Below, one piece after another: positions 51,597 to 59,822 of a DNA stretch of 64,000 nucleotides. The DNA is taken from positions 8,871 through 72,870 of the forward strand of contig JAQDWB010000011.1 of the NCBI GenBank assembly GCA_027673765.1. Direction: 5' to 3'. Within the stretch, counting starts at the first letter, position 1; each line of letters begins with the position of its first letter. The position numbers and the translations under genes are program-made. The notes under the pieces are model-generated. The model was not told the origin of the DNA, did no database searches, and worked only from the letters and a program-made list of their open reading frames with translations. The DNA is from Coriobacteriaceae bacterium AM113-163. Its GTDB lineage: Bacteria > Actinomycetota > Coriobacteriia > Coriobacteriales > Coriobacteriaceae.

Positions 51597-51842
51597 AATC
51601 GCCCCGACAGGGGTCTCGTTGAGGACAGTTAGCGTCTGGCAAAACTAAGTGAGTAGACTTTTGTCGAATCGCCGACCACGTCACCAAAGCACAAGTCTGT
51701 GACCTACGGGTTTGTTGAAGCAAATTAGTCAGGTGCTCAGGATTTCCAAAAAAGCCTACTCACTTAGCCGGCGGGTGGCCATAATAGAACCGCCGCGACG
51801 TCGTTGGACTCCGTTGCGACGGTTTATCATGCATTTTCGCAC
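51597..51842. repeat. Long intergenic repeat B, copy 2, with internal MITE-like element
   Basis: Same order of parts and same orientation as 48505-48750. The ends of the core are 51645-51662 and 51750-51767, with one mismatch (AAAAGCCTACTCACTTAG). The copies differ at many internal positions, so the duplication is not recent. Confidence 0.8.
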
Positions 51843-51874
51843 AGCCGTGGGCACAAACACCCCGTCGCCCCATA

Positions 51875-51899
51875 TGACAAAGGGGCAGTCCCTTTGTCA
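51875..51899. repeat. ATGACAAAGGG/CCCTTTGTCAC hairpin at the left edge of the island
   Basis: TGACAAAGG, short loop, CCTTTGTCA. It resembles the central part of repeat A (CACAAAGG...CCTTTGTG) and lies 11 bases before the DUF3800 remnant. Confidence 0.6.
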
Positions 51900-51908
51900 C
51901 ATTAAATA

Positions 51909-51944
51909 GAACTTCAGCAAGAAGCTGAGGAAAAAGAAGACCGA
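51909..51944 (+). pseudogene. Last codons of a lost DUF3800 gene
   Basis: Read in frame, the segment gives N-F-S-K-K-L-R-K-K-K-T-E-stop, matching the end of the DUF3800 protein at 61270 (NFVKKLKKKRLD). Downstream DNA continues to match that locus through two RNA copies. Everything upstream of the codon for Asn is gone. Confidence 0.75.
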
Positions 51945-51984
51945 ATGAGCCACCGCTCGCATCGCAACCATGGTATAAATGGAT

Positions 51985-52038
51985 TGCGCTCCTTTATGGA
52001 GGGCAGTCAAGGGCCGGGAGATCCCCCCGGCATTTTTG
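51985..52038 (+). ncRNA. DUF3800-associated small RNA, copy 1
   Basis: TATAAA (51974-51979) would start transcription near 51985. Hairpin 1 is CTCC-TTTAT-GGAG; the linker is GGCAGTCAAGG; the terminator hairpin is GCCGGG...CCCGGC with ATTTTTG. Predicted length is about 54 nt. Confidence 0.7.
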
Positions 52039-52110
52039 TTTTTAGGTCAACAGGAAATCGAGCGAAATGTCTCGTGTAGACCCGACATGCGGTTTCTGTT
52101 ATAAAGATGT

Positions 52111-52168
52111 CGGTACCCTCGAATAGAGGGGCCTCCAAGAGCCGGGGTCTTACCTCCGGCATTTTTTA
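52111..52168 (+). ncRNA. DUF3800-associated small RNA, copy 2
   Basis: TATAAA at 52100-52105 with TAGACC 17 bases before it. Hairpin 1 is CCCTC-GAATA-GAGGG, the linker CCTCCAAGA, and the terminator GCCGG...CCGGC with ATTTTTT. It is convergent with the leftward DUF3800 gene. Confidence 0.7.
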
Positions 52169-52188
52169 TGCAATACGAGGCCTGCCCA

Positions 52189-52863
52189 TTAGACGACAGC
52201 CTTCTTTCTTATTTCTTTTAGTAAGCCTTTTTTAAACGCAGTACTACCACCAAAAAACTTCTGGTCAGTATTAGTCTGCTTATTCGCCTGATATTTCAGA
52301 CTCGTGAACTCAATGGTACAGATATAGTCCGCAGCCTGAGCCAAATAGTAATCCGATGAAGTTGTCGGCTTATAGATAACTGCATTTTTAGCCAAAGCGT
52401 AATCGATTGCCTTGTGAAGCGCACTCGAAACCGAACCCTGTCCTCCGTCGTAGTAAATCTTCACAGCATCAAACTGCTGAAACCAACTCAAATTATCGAA
52501 TATGAAATCGATGATTTCACGCCGCATCGCATCAGCGATCTGTTTGAGAGTTCGATACCGATGCGTCTTGAATACAAACACCTTGTACGAGATGGGCAAA
52601 TGTCGAAACATAACTCGAAATAGTGAAAACAGCCTTTTTCTCTCACTGATGTCCAAGTCCTTGAACTGATCTTTTCCATTCATGAGAGGAGAAGCATGGA
52701 ACGGAAGGAGCGGCAATCCGCTATCGGCTACCGCCCTTTCATATTTCTCTATTCCCTCAGCGATGGGAATATTTTGTTCATGAAAAACAAAGGCAACCAG
52801 ATAGTATTTTTCACGAAGATCATCGCTTCCAGATTCATCAATAAAGATACTCAGCTCTCGCAT
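52189..52863 (-). CDS. DUF3800 protein
   Basis: A 224-residue DUF3800 protein. It begins MRELSIFIDESGSDDLREKY; the Asp/Glu in FIDESG, Asp in KIYYDGGQG and Asp in AQAADYICTIE are the conserved acids, a set that suggests a metal-dependent RNase H-like nuclease fold (an inference). The ATG at 52863 has AAGGA upstream. It is preceded on the same strand by its own small RNA (copy 3) and faces RNA copies 1 and 2. GC content is lower than in the surrounding chromosome, as expected for an acquired gene. Confidence 0.85.
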   Translation of the reverse strand: MRELSIFIDESGSDDLREKYYLVAFVFHEQNIPIAEGIEKYERAVADSGLPLLPFHASPLMNGKDQFKDLDISERKRLFSLFRVMFRHLPISYKVFVFKTHRYRTLKQIADAMRREIIDFIFDNLSWFQQFDAVKIYYDGGQGSVSSALHKAIDYALAKNAVIYKPTTSSDYYLAQAADYICTIEFTSLKYQANKQTNTDQKFFGGSTAFKKGLLKEIRKKAVV

Positions 52864-52876
52864 GGGCAATCCTTAA

Positions 52877-52934
52877 TAAAAAAGCCGGGGAAAACGTCCC
52901 CGGCACTTGGAAGCCCTCTCTTAAGAGATGACCA
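52877..52934 (-). ncRNA. DUF3800-associated small RNA, copy 3 (leader of the leftward gene)
   Basis: Read leftward: TATAAA (52945-52940), hairpin TCTC-TTAA-GAGA, linker GGGCTTCCAAGT, terminator GCCGGGG...CCCCGGC with TTTTTT. It ends 13 bases before the start codon of the DUF3800 gene, so transcription must pass the terminator to reach the gene. Confidence 0.7.
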
Positions 52935-53018
52935 CCTAATTTATACCATGAAGTTGGACGTATATTCAAGCATGAGTATAAAATACAAACATATGTTCGT
53001 CAATAGCAAAGGTGACCA

Positions 53019-53216
53019 TCATTCAGCGTCGCCATCGACAGAAAAGTCGCGGAGGTCGAGGCCTTCGCGTTCGGCTCGGGCTAGGAGCTCTTGAGGTGAC
53101 TCGTCCTCGATATCCATCACGTCGAGCATGGCGGCCGGAAAGCCCACGCCGGCTGCACTCCCCGCACGGTCGATCATACTCTCGCGCAGCTGGTCAACAT
53201 TAATATCGATTTTCAT
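53019..53216 (-). CDS. Small protein of unknown function, coupled to the 464-residue gene
   Basis: A 65-residue acidic protein (starts MKIDINVDQLRESMIDRAGS). I do not recognise it. Its ATG lies within the last codons of the upstream gene (17-base overlap), which implies translational coupling and that the frame is real. It is the last gene of the BREX-derived operon. Confidence 0.65.
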   Translation of the reverse strand: MKIDINVDQLRESMIDRAGSAAGVGFPAAMLDVMDIEDESPQELLARAEREGLDLRDFSVDGDAE

Positions 53217-54594
53217 GGTGACCCCCTACCGGATCAGGCCCCTGCTCAGCAGCGCCGAGCGCATTCACAGCGGCAACAAAAGCCGCAACCTGCTTGTCAT
53301 CCATCTGTGTGGCCAAACGCCCCACGGGCTCGTCGTAGGCAAACTGTACTTTATCGATAAAGCAATCCCAGGCACGCTCATCCACACGCACGGCGGCCTC
53401 GCAGTACTGGCCGAGCTTTTTGAGTCCATACCAAAACGCATTCACATGGCGCGCAGGATCCTCATCCAGCACCCCATCGTAGCGCCGTCCGTTAAACTCA
53501 CGCATGCGCGCCACGGCAACCTCGAGCGAGTCGCCGCCGTCGGCCGAAGCCTCGTCCACAAGCTCGGGAATCGCAACCTCGCGCCGGACATTGTGCCTGG
53601 TAGCACCGTCGTACTCGCCCACCAACACGTCTTCGTCAAACCGATCATCGTAGTCGAAATAACTGCTACCCCGGCAAATCCCATGCAGCGAACCGGTGCC
53701 AAAGGCACGGAACAACCCGCCATCGGCAACAACGCACCTATAAGTCTCAAACGACTTCTTTACCTGAGCGAGCAACTCGGAAAGCTCCCCGGCATCGCAC
53801 CCCGTCTCGCACGCAACGCGAGCAGACTCCGGCAACGATACCGGCTCCACCGTGCTCCCTGCAACACGGGCAGCGCGCTCGGCCCGATACGCTTGAGCTG
53901 CCAAGCGCGATCGCTGCGCAGCGCCACGCACATTCGCAAGCTCGCGCTCCAGCGCCACATCGCCGGCAACATCGCCAGCAAACCCGCCAGCATCCCGCGG
54001 CCCGGTCGCACTCAGCTCGGACTCAAACGTCGCCGTAATCATACCGGCAAGGTCCGTTGTATCGGCGGCACAACGCAGCTGCTCCAACTGCGTGCACAGC
54101 AGATCCGCATCCAGGGGCACGGCATCCACAACGTGCACGTTACTCAGACGCGCCGCGCCCTGCAGCACCAAAGCCCCCGCAGCATCGTACGCCGCACGAA
54201 CCCTGTTCGCCGTATTGGCACGCAGCTTTACCTCGATAAACGCAAGCGTCTGCTCCAGGCGGGCCAACAGCTCGGCCTTGTCCTCCATACGCAAAAAGGC
54301 AGCGTAGCGCCGCTCCATCTGCAACGGGCCCACAACGCCTATCTGCTTGCGAGCGCGCGCAAGAGAATCAAATTCAACGCGGCGTACATACCCGTCAACG
54401 GCCCGCACGGCAGACTCACGCGCAGCACGCTCGGCAGCCTCGACACCCTCGATCACGCCCAACAACTCGCGGGAGCGCGCCTTGCACAATAACTCCCCGC
54501 GATCGTACTGCTCAAGCGCCGTCTGACGCTTGGCTACCGACTCAAAGCCAAAGAGCTCATCGAGCAGCTCGCCAACAGAACGTTCTTCCGCCAT
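53200..54594 (-). CDS. Protein of unknown function downstream of brxL
   Basis: A 464-residue soluble protein. Residues 1-130 and 150-260 are helical, Ala/Arg/Glu-rich and probably coiled coil; the last 200 residues contain several Trp/Tyr/Asp positions (GICRGSSYFDYDDRFDEDV, HVNAFWYGLKKLGQY). No catalytic motif is recognised. The ATG at 54594 has GAGGAGG upstream. It lies 93 bases after brxL on the same strand, so it probably belongs to the BREX transcript, although it is not one of the six core BREX-1 proteins. Confidence 0.75.
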   Translation of the reverse strand: MAEERSVGELLDELFGFESVAKRQTALEQYDRGELLCKARSRELLGVIEGVEAAERAARESAVRAVDGYVRRVEFDSLARARKQIGVVGPLQMERRYAAFLRMEDKAELLARLEQTLAFIEVKLRANTANRVRAAYDAAGALVLQGAARLSNVHVVDAVPLDADLLCTQLEQLRCAADTTDLAGMITATFESELSATGPRDAGGFAGDVAGDVALERELANVRGAAQRSRLAAQAYRAERAARVAGSTVEPVSLPESARVACETGCDAGELSELLAQVKKSFETYRCVVADGGLFRAFGTGSLHGICRGSSYFDYDDRFDEDVLVGEYDGATRHNVRREVAIPELVDEASADGGDSLEVAVARMREFNGRRYDGVLDEDPARHVNAFWYGLKKLGQYCEAAVRVDERAWDCFIDKVQFAYDEPVGRLATQMDDKQVAAFVAAVNALGAAEQGPDPVGGHHENRY

Positions 54595-54687
54595 GGCAAG
54601 GCCTCCTCACGCGCAGCGCGCCAACTTGCCCGCGGGCTCACGTGCGCATCAAACGCCTCGCGCACGCAAGCCCGCACGCTCGCACCC

Positions 54688-57069
54688 CTATAGATCCAGC
54701 GCCTTTTTCGCAGCATCGACCGGGTCGCCATCCATGTAGAACACCGGGCTCAACCCCGATATAATCTCGGACGAAACGCTCTGCAGGCCCGCGATGGCGC
54801 TCAGCGGCAAAATCACGCGCTTGGCACCGGCGTTTTTAGCCACGCGCATAATGTCCTCGAGCCCGCGGATCTCATCCATAGAGCCCGACATGCGCAGGAT
54901 TCCCGGAACCGCCAGCGCGGACATCACCGGGCGGTTGCACGCCGCGGAGCACAGGCCCACAAACTCGGCAAGCGAGACTTCCTCGGACAGGCCCTTGCTC
55001 TGCAGGTCGTTATAGAACAGCAGGTAGTCCTTTGAGCCAATGTGCATGCCCGGCGCCACACGGTTCGCCAGGTTCACAAAGTTGTCAAACGCGGCTTCCA
55101 GCGTATCGCGCACCGGCTTATTAAAGGCAACGCCCTCGTGCTTAAACTTGCACTCGCCGGCAACGGCCTTGTTCTCCAGCTTGTACACGGCAACCTCGCC
55201 GCCCTGCGACCTGCCCACACCAAACACGTGGCCGGACAACAGCGGCCCGTCGGGAATCAGCGTATCCTCGGACTGCTCGGGCACGCGCACCACGTGCACG
55301 TCCTGCGGATTGTCGGCATCCATATAGCCCAGGTTGACGTCGATAAACTCGACGCCCGCCATAATCTTGAGCTGTTCCTTTACACGGCGGCGGCCCTCGA
55401 TGGCGTAGTCCAGCAGCCAGCGAACGTCGTCCTTGTCCATAGCCTCGTCGGGGAACAGCAGCTTGGCCAGGCCGCTAAAGGACTTGCGCACGGCGATCTC
55501 GTCACGCTTGTTAAAGTCGCTGTTAAAGCGGAAGTAGCGGTCGATATGATGCGTAAAGTCCTTGCGGCGCATCTCCTTGCAAAACTCCGATAGGCAGTCG
55601 GTGATTAAGCCGTAATGCCCGGTCAGCAGACTCGAGCGCATCTTGGGAATCTCCCAGCCCGGCAGGTAATAGTGGATACGGTCGAAAAAGGCCGAATCGT
55701 TGTTAAACTCCGGCGGGAACGGATCAAACAGGTGCGTGGTCTTAAGGACGTTTTGCACAGTGTCGTTGATGTTGCCCTCAAAGACCATGGAGGCGTCGGC
55801 GTTGATCTGGTCGCGGCCGCGCGCGTAGCTGCCACTCGCCATATAGTCCTTCATGATCTGTACGGCGTTGGTGTCCTTAAAGCGCATGCCGGCGACCTCG
55901 TCGAACGTCACGCAATCCCAATGGCCCACCAAGCCCACGCGATCGGCGCGCATGGAGTTCATACGGCCGAACAGGTTGGCCGTGGTGGTCTGCCCGCCCG
56001 AGAGCAAAATGGCGTAGGGCGAAACCTCTTTGTAGATATGGCTCTTGCCGGTGCCACGGGGACCAAGCTCGCACAGATTGTAGTTGCGCTCGATCAGCGG
56101 CACCATGCGCTCGATAAAGTGCAGGCGCTCCTTCTCCGAAAGCTCGCTGGGCTCATAGCCGGCAGAGCGCAGCAGCATGTTGAGCCACTCGTCGCGCGAG
56201 AAATACTGACGCTCCTCGATCATGGCATCCAGGTCCAGGTTGGGCATCTGAATGGGCGTGAGCGACGCCACGCTAAACGGAGAGTCCTCGGGCCCGCGCT
56301 TTTTGCGCTTGGCCTTGGAGCGGCGCGGCGCATCGTCGCCAAAGACTTCCATGCCAAACTCGTCTTCCTCTTCCATGGGACGACGATACTCGATGCTCAT
56401 AATGCACCAAATACCACCCTGGAGAATCTTGGAATAGTCGCGCACGTACTCGGCCGGCATCACAAACGGCTCAATGGTCAGGTTGGCAAACGACGCCACG
56501 TAGATGTCTTTGTACTCGTCGAGCTTGGCCGTCACCTTATCGATGATGGTAAAGCGACCCAGCTCGCGGATCTTGGACTTAATGCGCTCGGACTCGTCGG
56601 GACGCACGTAGTTATCGGTGAGGATCTTGCGGATGCGCCCCAGGCCCTCCGCCACGGCGTCCTCGTCGTCGGTTGAGCAGTACATGCCCAGCAGGTACTC
56701 CAGCACAAAGGTAGGCACGTTGGCGCCACGCTTCATAAGGGCCGTGAGGTCCTTACGCACGATCTTGCCGCCAAAGTGCTCGAGCAGTTTGCCGTCCAGT
56801 ACATCCATGTCGTAGCCGTCGTCCTCGGGAGCCTCGGCAACGGCTTGGGCATAGCCATCGGTCGAGGACTCGTCCTCAGCGGGCACCGCAACCTCATCGG
56901 GTACCACGGCCACCGTCGGCTCCGGGGCAGGCGCGGCAGCCACGGCCTCTGCGGCAGTCTCAGCCTCCGGGGCGGGCACGGCCTCCTCTGCAGACACCGC
57001 AGCCTGCACCGGCACATTCACATCAATCGAGGGAACTTCCCACAGATCGTCGTCATGGCTATCAAACAT
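54688..57069 (-). CDS. brxL: BrxL, BREX-system Lon-like protein
   Basis: A 793-residue core protein of BREX phage defence. Residues 1-75 are an Ala/Glu/Pro-rich extension. The AAA+ P-loop is LGPRGTGKSHIYKEVSPYA near residue 335; WDCVTFDEVAGMRF holds Walker B. The C-terminal Lon-protease-like domain covers about 590-793. In BREX-1 this protein is needed for defence and forms ring-shaped DNA-binding assemblies. The ATG at 57069 has AGGAG upstream, within 12 bases of the pglZ stop. Confidence 0.95.
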   Translation of the reverse strand: MFDSHDDDLWEVPSIDVNVPVQAAVSAEEAVPAPEAETAAEAVAAAPAPEPTVAVVPDEVAVPAEDESSTDGYAQAVAEAPEDDGYDMDVLDGKLLEHFGGKIVRKDLTALMKRGANVPTFVLEYLLGMYCSTDDEDAVAEGLGRIRKILTDNYVRPDESERIKSKIRELGRFTIIDKVTAKLDEYKDIYVASFANLTIEPFVMPAEYVRDYSKILQGGIWCIMSIEYRRPMEEEDEFGMEVFGDDAPRRSKAKRKKRGPEDSPFSVASLTPIQMPNLDLDAMIEERQYFSRDEWLNMLLRSAGYEPSELSEKERLHFIERMVPLIERNYNLCELGPRGTGKSHIYKEVSPYAILLSGGQTTTANLFGRMNSMRADRVGLVGHWDCVTFDEVAGMRFKDTNAVQIMKDYMASGSYARGRDQINADASMVFEGNINDTVQNVLKTTHLFDPFPPEFNNDSAFFDRIHYYLPGWEIPKMRSSLLTGHYGLITDCLSEFCKEMRRKDFTHHIDRYFRFNSDFNKRDEIAVRKSFSGLAKLLFPDEAMDKDDVRWLLDYAIEGRRRVKEQLKIMAGVEFIDVNLGYMDADNPQDVHVVRVPEQSEDTLIPDGPLLSGHVFGVGRSQGGEVAVYKLENKAVAGECKFKHEGVAFNKPVRDTLEAAFDNFVNLANRVAPGMHIGSKDYLLFYNDLQSKGLSEEVSLAEFVGLCSAACNRPVMSALAVPGILRMSGSMDEIRGLEDIMRVAKNAGAKRVILPLSAIAGLQSVSSEIISGLSPVFYMDGDPVDAAKKALDL

Positions 57070-57080
57070 AGGGCACACTC

Positions 57081-59762
57081 CTAAAAACCAAAGTCAACAA
57101 CAGGGGCAAACGAAACAGCGATGGTGTACGTCTCGCGCCAAACGATCTTGCCCGACTGGGCATCGCGGCAAACCAGCAAATGGGACGAGCCGGACCCAAA
57201 CGACACGCCCGCCTTAAGCGTAAAGCGAGCCTCGACCACGCGGTCCTGCGGGTTGGGCGAGGTCATATCCGCATGCACGCGGGCAACGTCGCTCACCTCG
57301 TTGCCGGTCTCATCGGTAAACACCAGCTCATACTCGCACGGCAGCACCTTGCCCGTAGCGGCCTCCTCCTGCAGCAACTTAATGCCAAACAGCGAGTTGG
57401 TAACGCGGCGGCTCTCGCTCAGCACGCGCAGCTTCGCAGTCTGCGTATCTACGAATTCCTTTGAAGACGCACTCAAGCGACGATACCCGACCACCGGCAC
57501 CACGAGCTCCTGCAGGCTCACGCCGCCATGCACGTAGCGCTTGGTTCCGCCGGGTCGCTTGTAGTGCACGATCCCGCGCGGAGCCAAGCCAACATAGCCA
57601 CCGCCCGGCACCACATGATCCATGTTCATGGCCAAATACGGGCTACCGTCCGCACCGCTGGCGATATCGGCCAAGGCGTCGCCCTGAGCGACCACCGCAT
57701 GGCGCTTGCCAAACAGCACCGGATCGTCGGGCAGGTCGTTTTTGCCCAGGAACAGGCATTCCGGCAACTCGTTGGCCGTGTACAAAAAGCCATGGTCGGA
57801 TGTGATCGTCACGCGGGCGCCCGGAGCGTCGGTGCACACGCGCTTGGCGAGCGAGACCAGCTCGTCCACGCTCTCGGCGCACGCATCGAACACATCGCTT
57901 TCGGTGGCGAGTTTCTCCCCCGTCGCGTCGATCTTGTTGTGATACAGGTACACGATCTCGCTGGACTTGAGCAGTTCCTTGCGTTCGGCGGCAGACATGT
58001 CCAGATACGCCGCGGCACTCAGGGCACGACCCGTAGGCGCGGCCTTCTGCAGCACCGCCTGGCGCTCGACCGTAGAACCTGTCGACATATCATCGAGCAG
58101 CACGGCGCCCGTTTCCATGTTGAGCGTCATGCCCTGATGCGGCAACAGCGCCGGCATGCCCATCTCGGTAATAGAGGGAAACATCGCCTGCACGCTACCC
58201 ATGCGCACCTCGCCGCCGCGCTCGCGCTCCAAAGCGGCAGCCACGTCCTGCGCCACCTCGTAGCGCAGCGCATCGCTAATCAGGACCACCTTGGCCTTGG
58301 CGCTACCGGTATACGTGGGCAGCGTCTCCCAATAAAACAGGTCTTGGCGAGCGATGCCCTCAACATAGCCGGCATCACGCCACTGCGCCTGGGCGGCATT
58401 GGCCCAGCACGCGTTGCTCTCGGCCAGATACCAGTTAACGTAGTTGTTCTCGGCCCATTCGACCGCACGGCGCTCGGGCTCCTCCAGCAGGTCGACACCA
58501 CGAAGCTTGCAGCGCTCGTTGGCCTGGCGCAGCGCGCGATATGCCGCATCCATGCGCCACCAATCTGTGGTATAGGCCTCCCACACCTCGGCCGCCTGGG
58601 CAATGTGGAATCCGCCCGCATGGTCGCGCTTAAAGGCCGCCATGTCGGCCAGCGCCAAAAGCACCTGGTAATAGCAGGCGACATCGTCGTACCAGCACAG
58701 GTCGCGACGGGCCGCGGCAACACGACGAGCCTCGTCAATGCGATCGGCGCCCTGCGCCAGTGAGGTGAGCAAGTCGCTCAAAATGGCCTCGTCAACGCAC
58801 GGGACTACATCCAAGCGCAGCAGATCGTCGGTAGGCAGAGCACCAAACACATGGCGCAGGCCGCACGCGTCCTGGACCAGCTCGCAAATCTCGCGCAGGT
58901 CATCAGACGCCGCAGCATCGCCCGCCCACTCGCGGACGACGGCAATGCAATACGGCGCATAGGCAGGCGCAATATGGTTGGAGAGCTTTTGCAGCGCAGA
59001 GGCCGGCACCAACGAGGCTGCGGCCGTCAGCAGCACATGGGCGGCAAAATCCTGCAGCGAATCACGCTCGAACAGCGCGCCCTCAAAGCCCGTGCGCTGA
59101 CGCACAAAGGCAGCAAGGCTATCGGCGGCCTCAAACTTTTGCGCCAGCTCCGACAGCGCCTCCGGGCCATCGTGCAGCAGCTTAGTCAGGCACGCACGCA
59201 CAATAAACGGCATGTTGGCAGCGCTTGGATCGGAGCCGCCAAACATGGCAGCCAGCAGGCCCAGCTCAACATCGGCCGCGCACGCAGGCGCGGGCATGCA
59301 CTTGGAAAACTTGGCAACGCGGACCTTAGCGGCAAAGAACGACTTGTGCGCCTGCAGCGCCTTGCGAATATCCCTCGCGTTCGAAGCCCCCAGCTGATCG
59401 GCCAGCAGCGACAGATAGTCCGCCGAGAACTGATCGGCGTACAGCTCAACGTCGGCCAGCCAATCGCCCTCGAGACTTCCACGTCCCTGCTGGCGATACA
59501 CCAGCATGTCGCTTGTGGTGTCCTCGCGGGCGATAAGGCGCTTGACCTCAAACATATGCCCGTCGCAAGCCTCCACAAAGCGCACCGGACGCGGCAGGCG
59601 TTGCTCTACCGCTTCGCCAAAGCCGCCCTCGGCAAGCTCGGCAAACGTGGCGGCAAACTCGCCTTCCGCGTCGTGCCACACCACCACGCGGCGCTCGCGG
59701 CAATCGGGCAGCGGCTGTTCAAAGCGCGCCGCCAGCTCTTCAATTACATCGAACTTTGCCAT
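57081..59762 (-). CDS. pglZ: PglZ, BREX-1 alkaline-phosphatase-like protein
   Basis: An 893-residue protein of the BREX/Pgl defence families. The C-terminal half carries the alkaline-phosphatase-superfamily metal motifs: KVVLISDALRYEVAQDV, ITSDHGFLYTANEL and VHGGVSLQELVVPVVG. The N-terminal 400 residues are helical. Its enzyme activity in BREX is not settled. It appears complete. It follows the PglX fragment by 60 bases and precedes brxL, the standard BREX-1 order. Confidence 0.95.
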   Translation of the reverse strand: MAKFDVIEELAARFEQPLPDCRERRVVVWHDAEGEFAATFAELAEGGFGEAVEQRLPRPVRFVEACDGHMFEVKRLIAREDTTSDMLVYRQQGRGSLEGDWLADVELYADQFSADYLSLLADQLGASNARDIRKALQAHKSFFAAKVRVAKFSKCMPAPACAADVELGLLAAMFGGSDPSAANMPFIVRACLTKLLHDGPEALSELAQKFEAADSLAAFVRQRTGFEGALFERDSLQDFAAHVLLTAAASLVPASALQKLSNHIAPAYAPYCIAVVREWAGDAAASDDLREICELVQDACGLRHVFGALPTDDLLRLDVVPCVDEAILSDLLTSLAQGADRIDEARRVAAARRDLCWYDDVACYYQVLLALADMAAFKRDHAGGFHIAQAAEVWEAYTTDWWRMDAAYRALRQANERCKLRGVDLLEEPERRAVEWAENNYVNWYLAESNACWANAAQAQWRDAGYVEGIARQDLFYWETLPTYTGSAKAKVVLISDALRYEVAQDVAAALERERGGEVRMGSVQAMFPSITEMGMPALLPHQGMTLNMETGAVLLDDMSTGSTVERQAVLQKAAPTGRALSAAAYLDMSAAERKELLKSSEIVYLYHNKIDATGEKLATESDVFDACAESVDELVSLAKRVCTDAPGARVTITSDHGFLYTANELPECLFLGKNDLPDDPVLFGKRHAVVAQGDALADIASGADGSPYLAMNMDHVVPGGGYVGLAPRGIVHYKRPGGTKRYVHGGVSLQELVVPVVGYRRLSASSKEFVDTQTAKLRVLSESRRVTNSLFGIKLLQEEAATGKVLPCEYELVFTDETGNEVSDVARVHADMTSPNPQDRVVEARFTLKAGVSFGSGSSHLLVCRDAQSGKIVWRETYTIAVSFAPVVDFGF

Positions 59763-59822
59763 CTAACAATCCCACTGTCATACCGGTCAAAACAATTCGC
59801 GTAACACGTAATCACGTGTGCA

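Larger units (their letters stand above)
51910..52170 (+). repeat. Left 260-bp direct repeat bounding the island
   Basis: DUF3800 tail, RNA copy 1 and RNA copy 2, colinear with 61909-62170. The TATAAA boxes lie at 51974 and 52100 here and at 61974 and 62100 there: the same 126-base spacing. Confidence 0.85.

Noticed and set aside
51985-52168. Possible CRISPR array in the paired RNA copies
   Set aside because: Units are about 126 bases apart, only two per cluster, each with promoter and terminator, and no cas genes are present.
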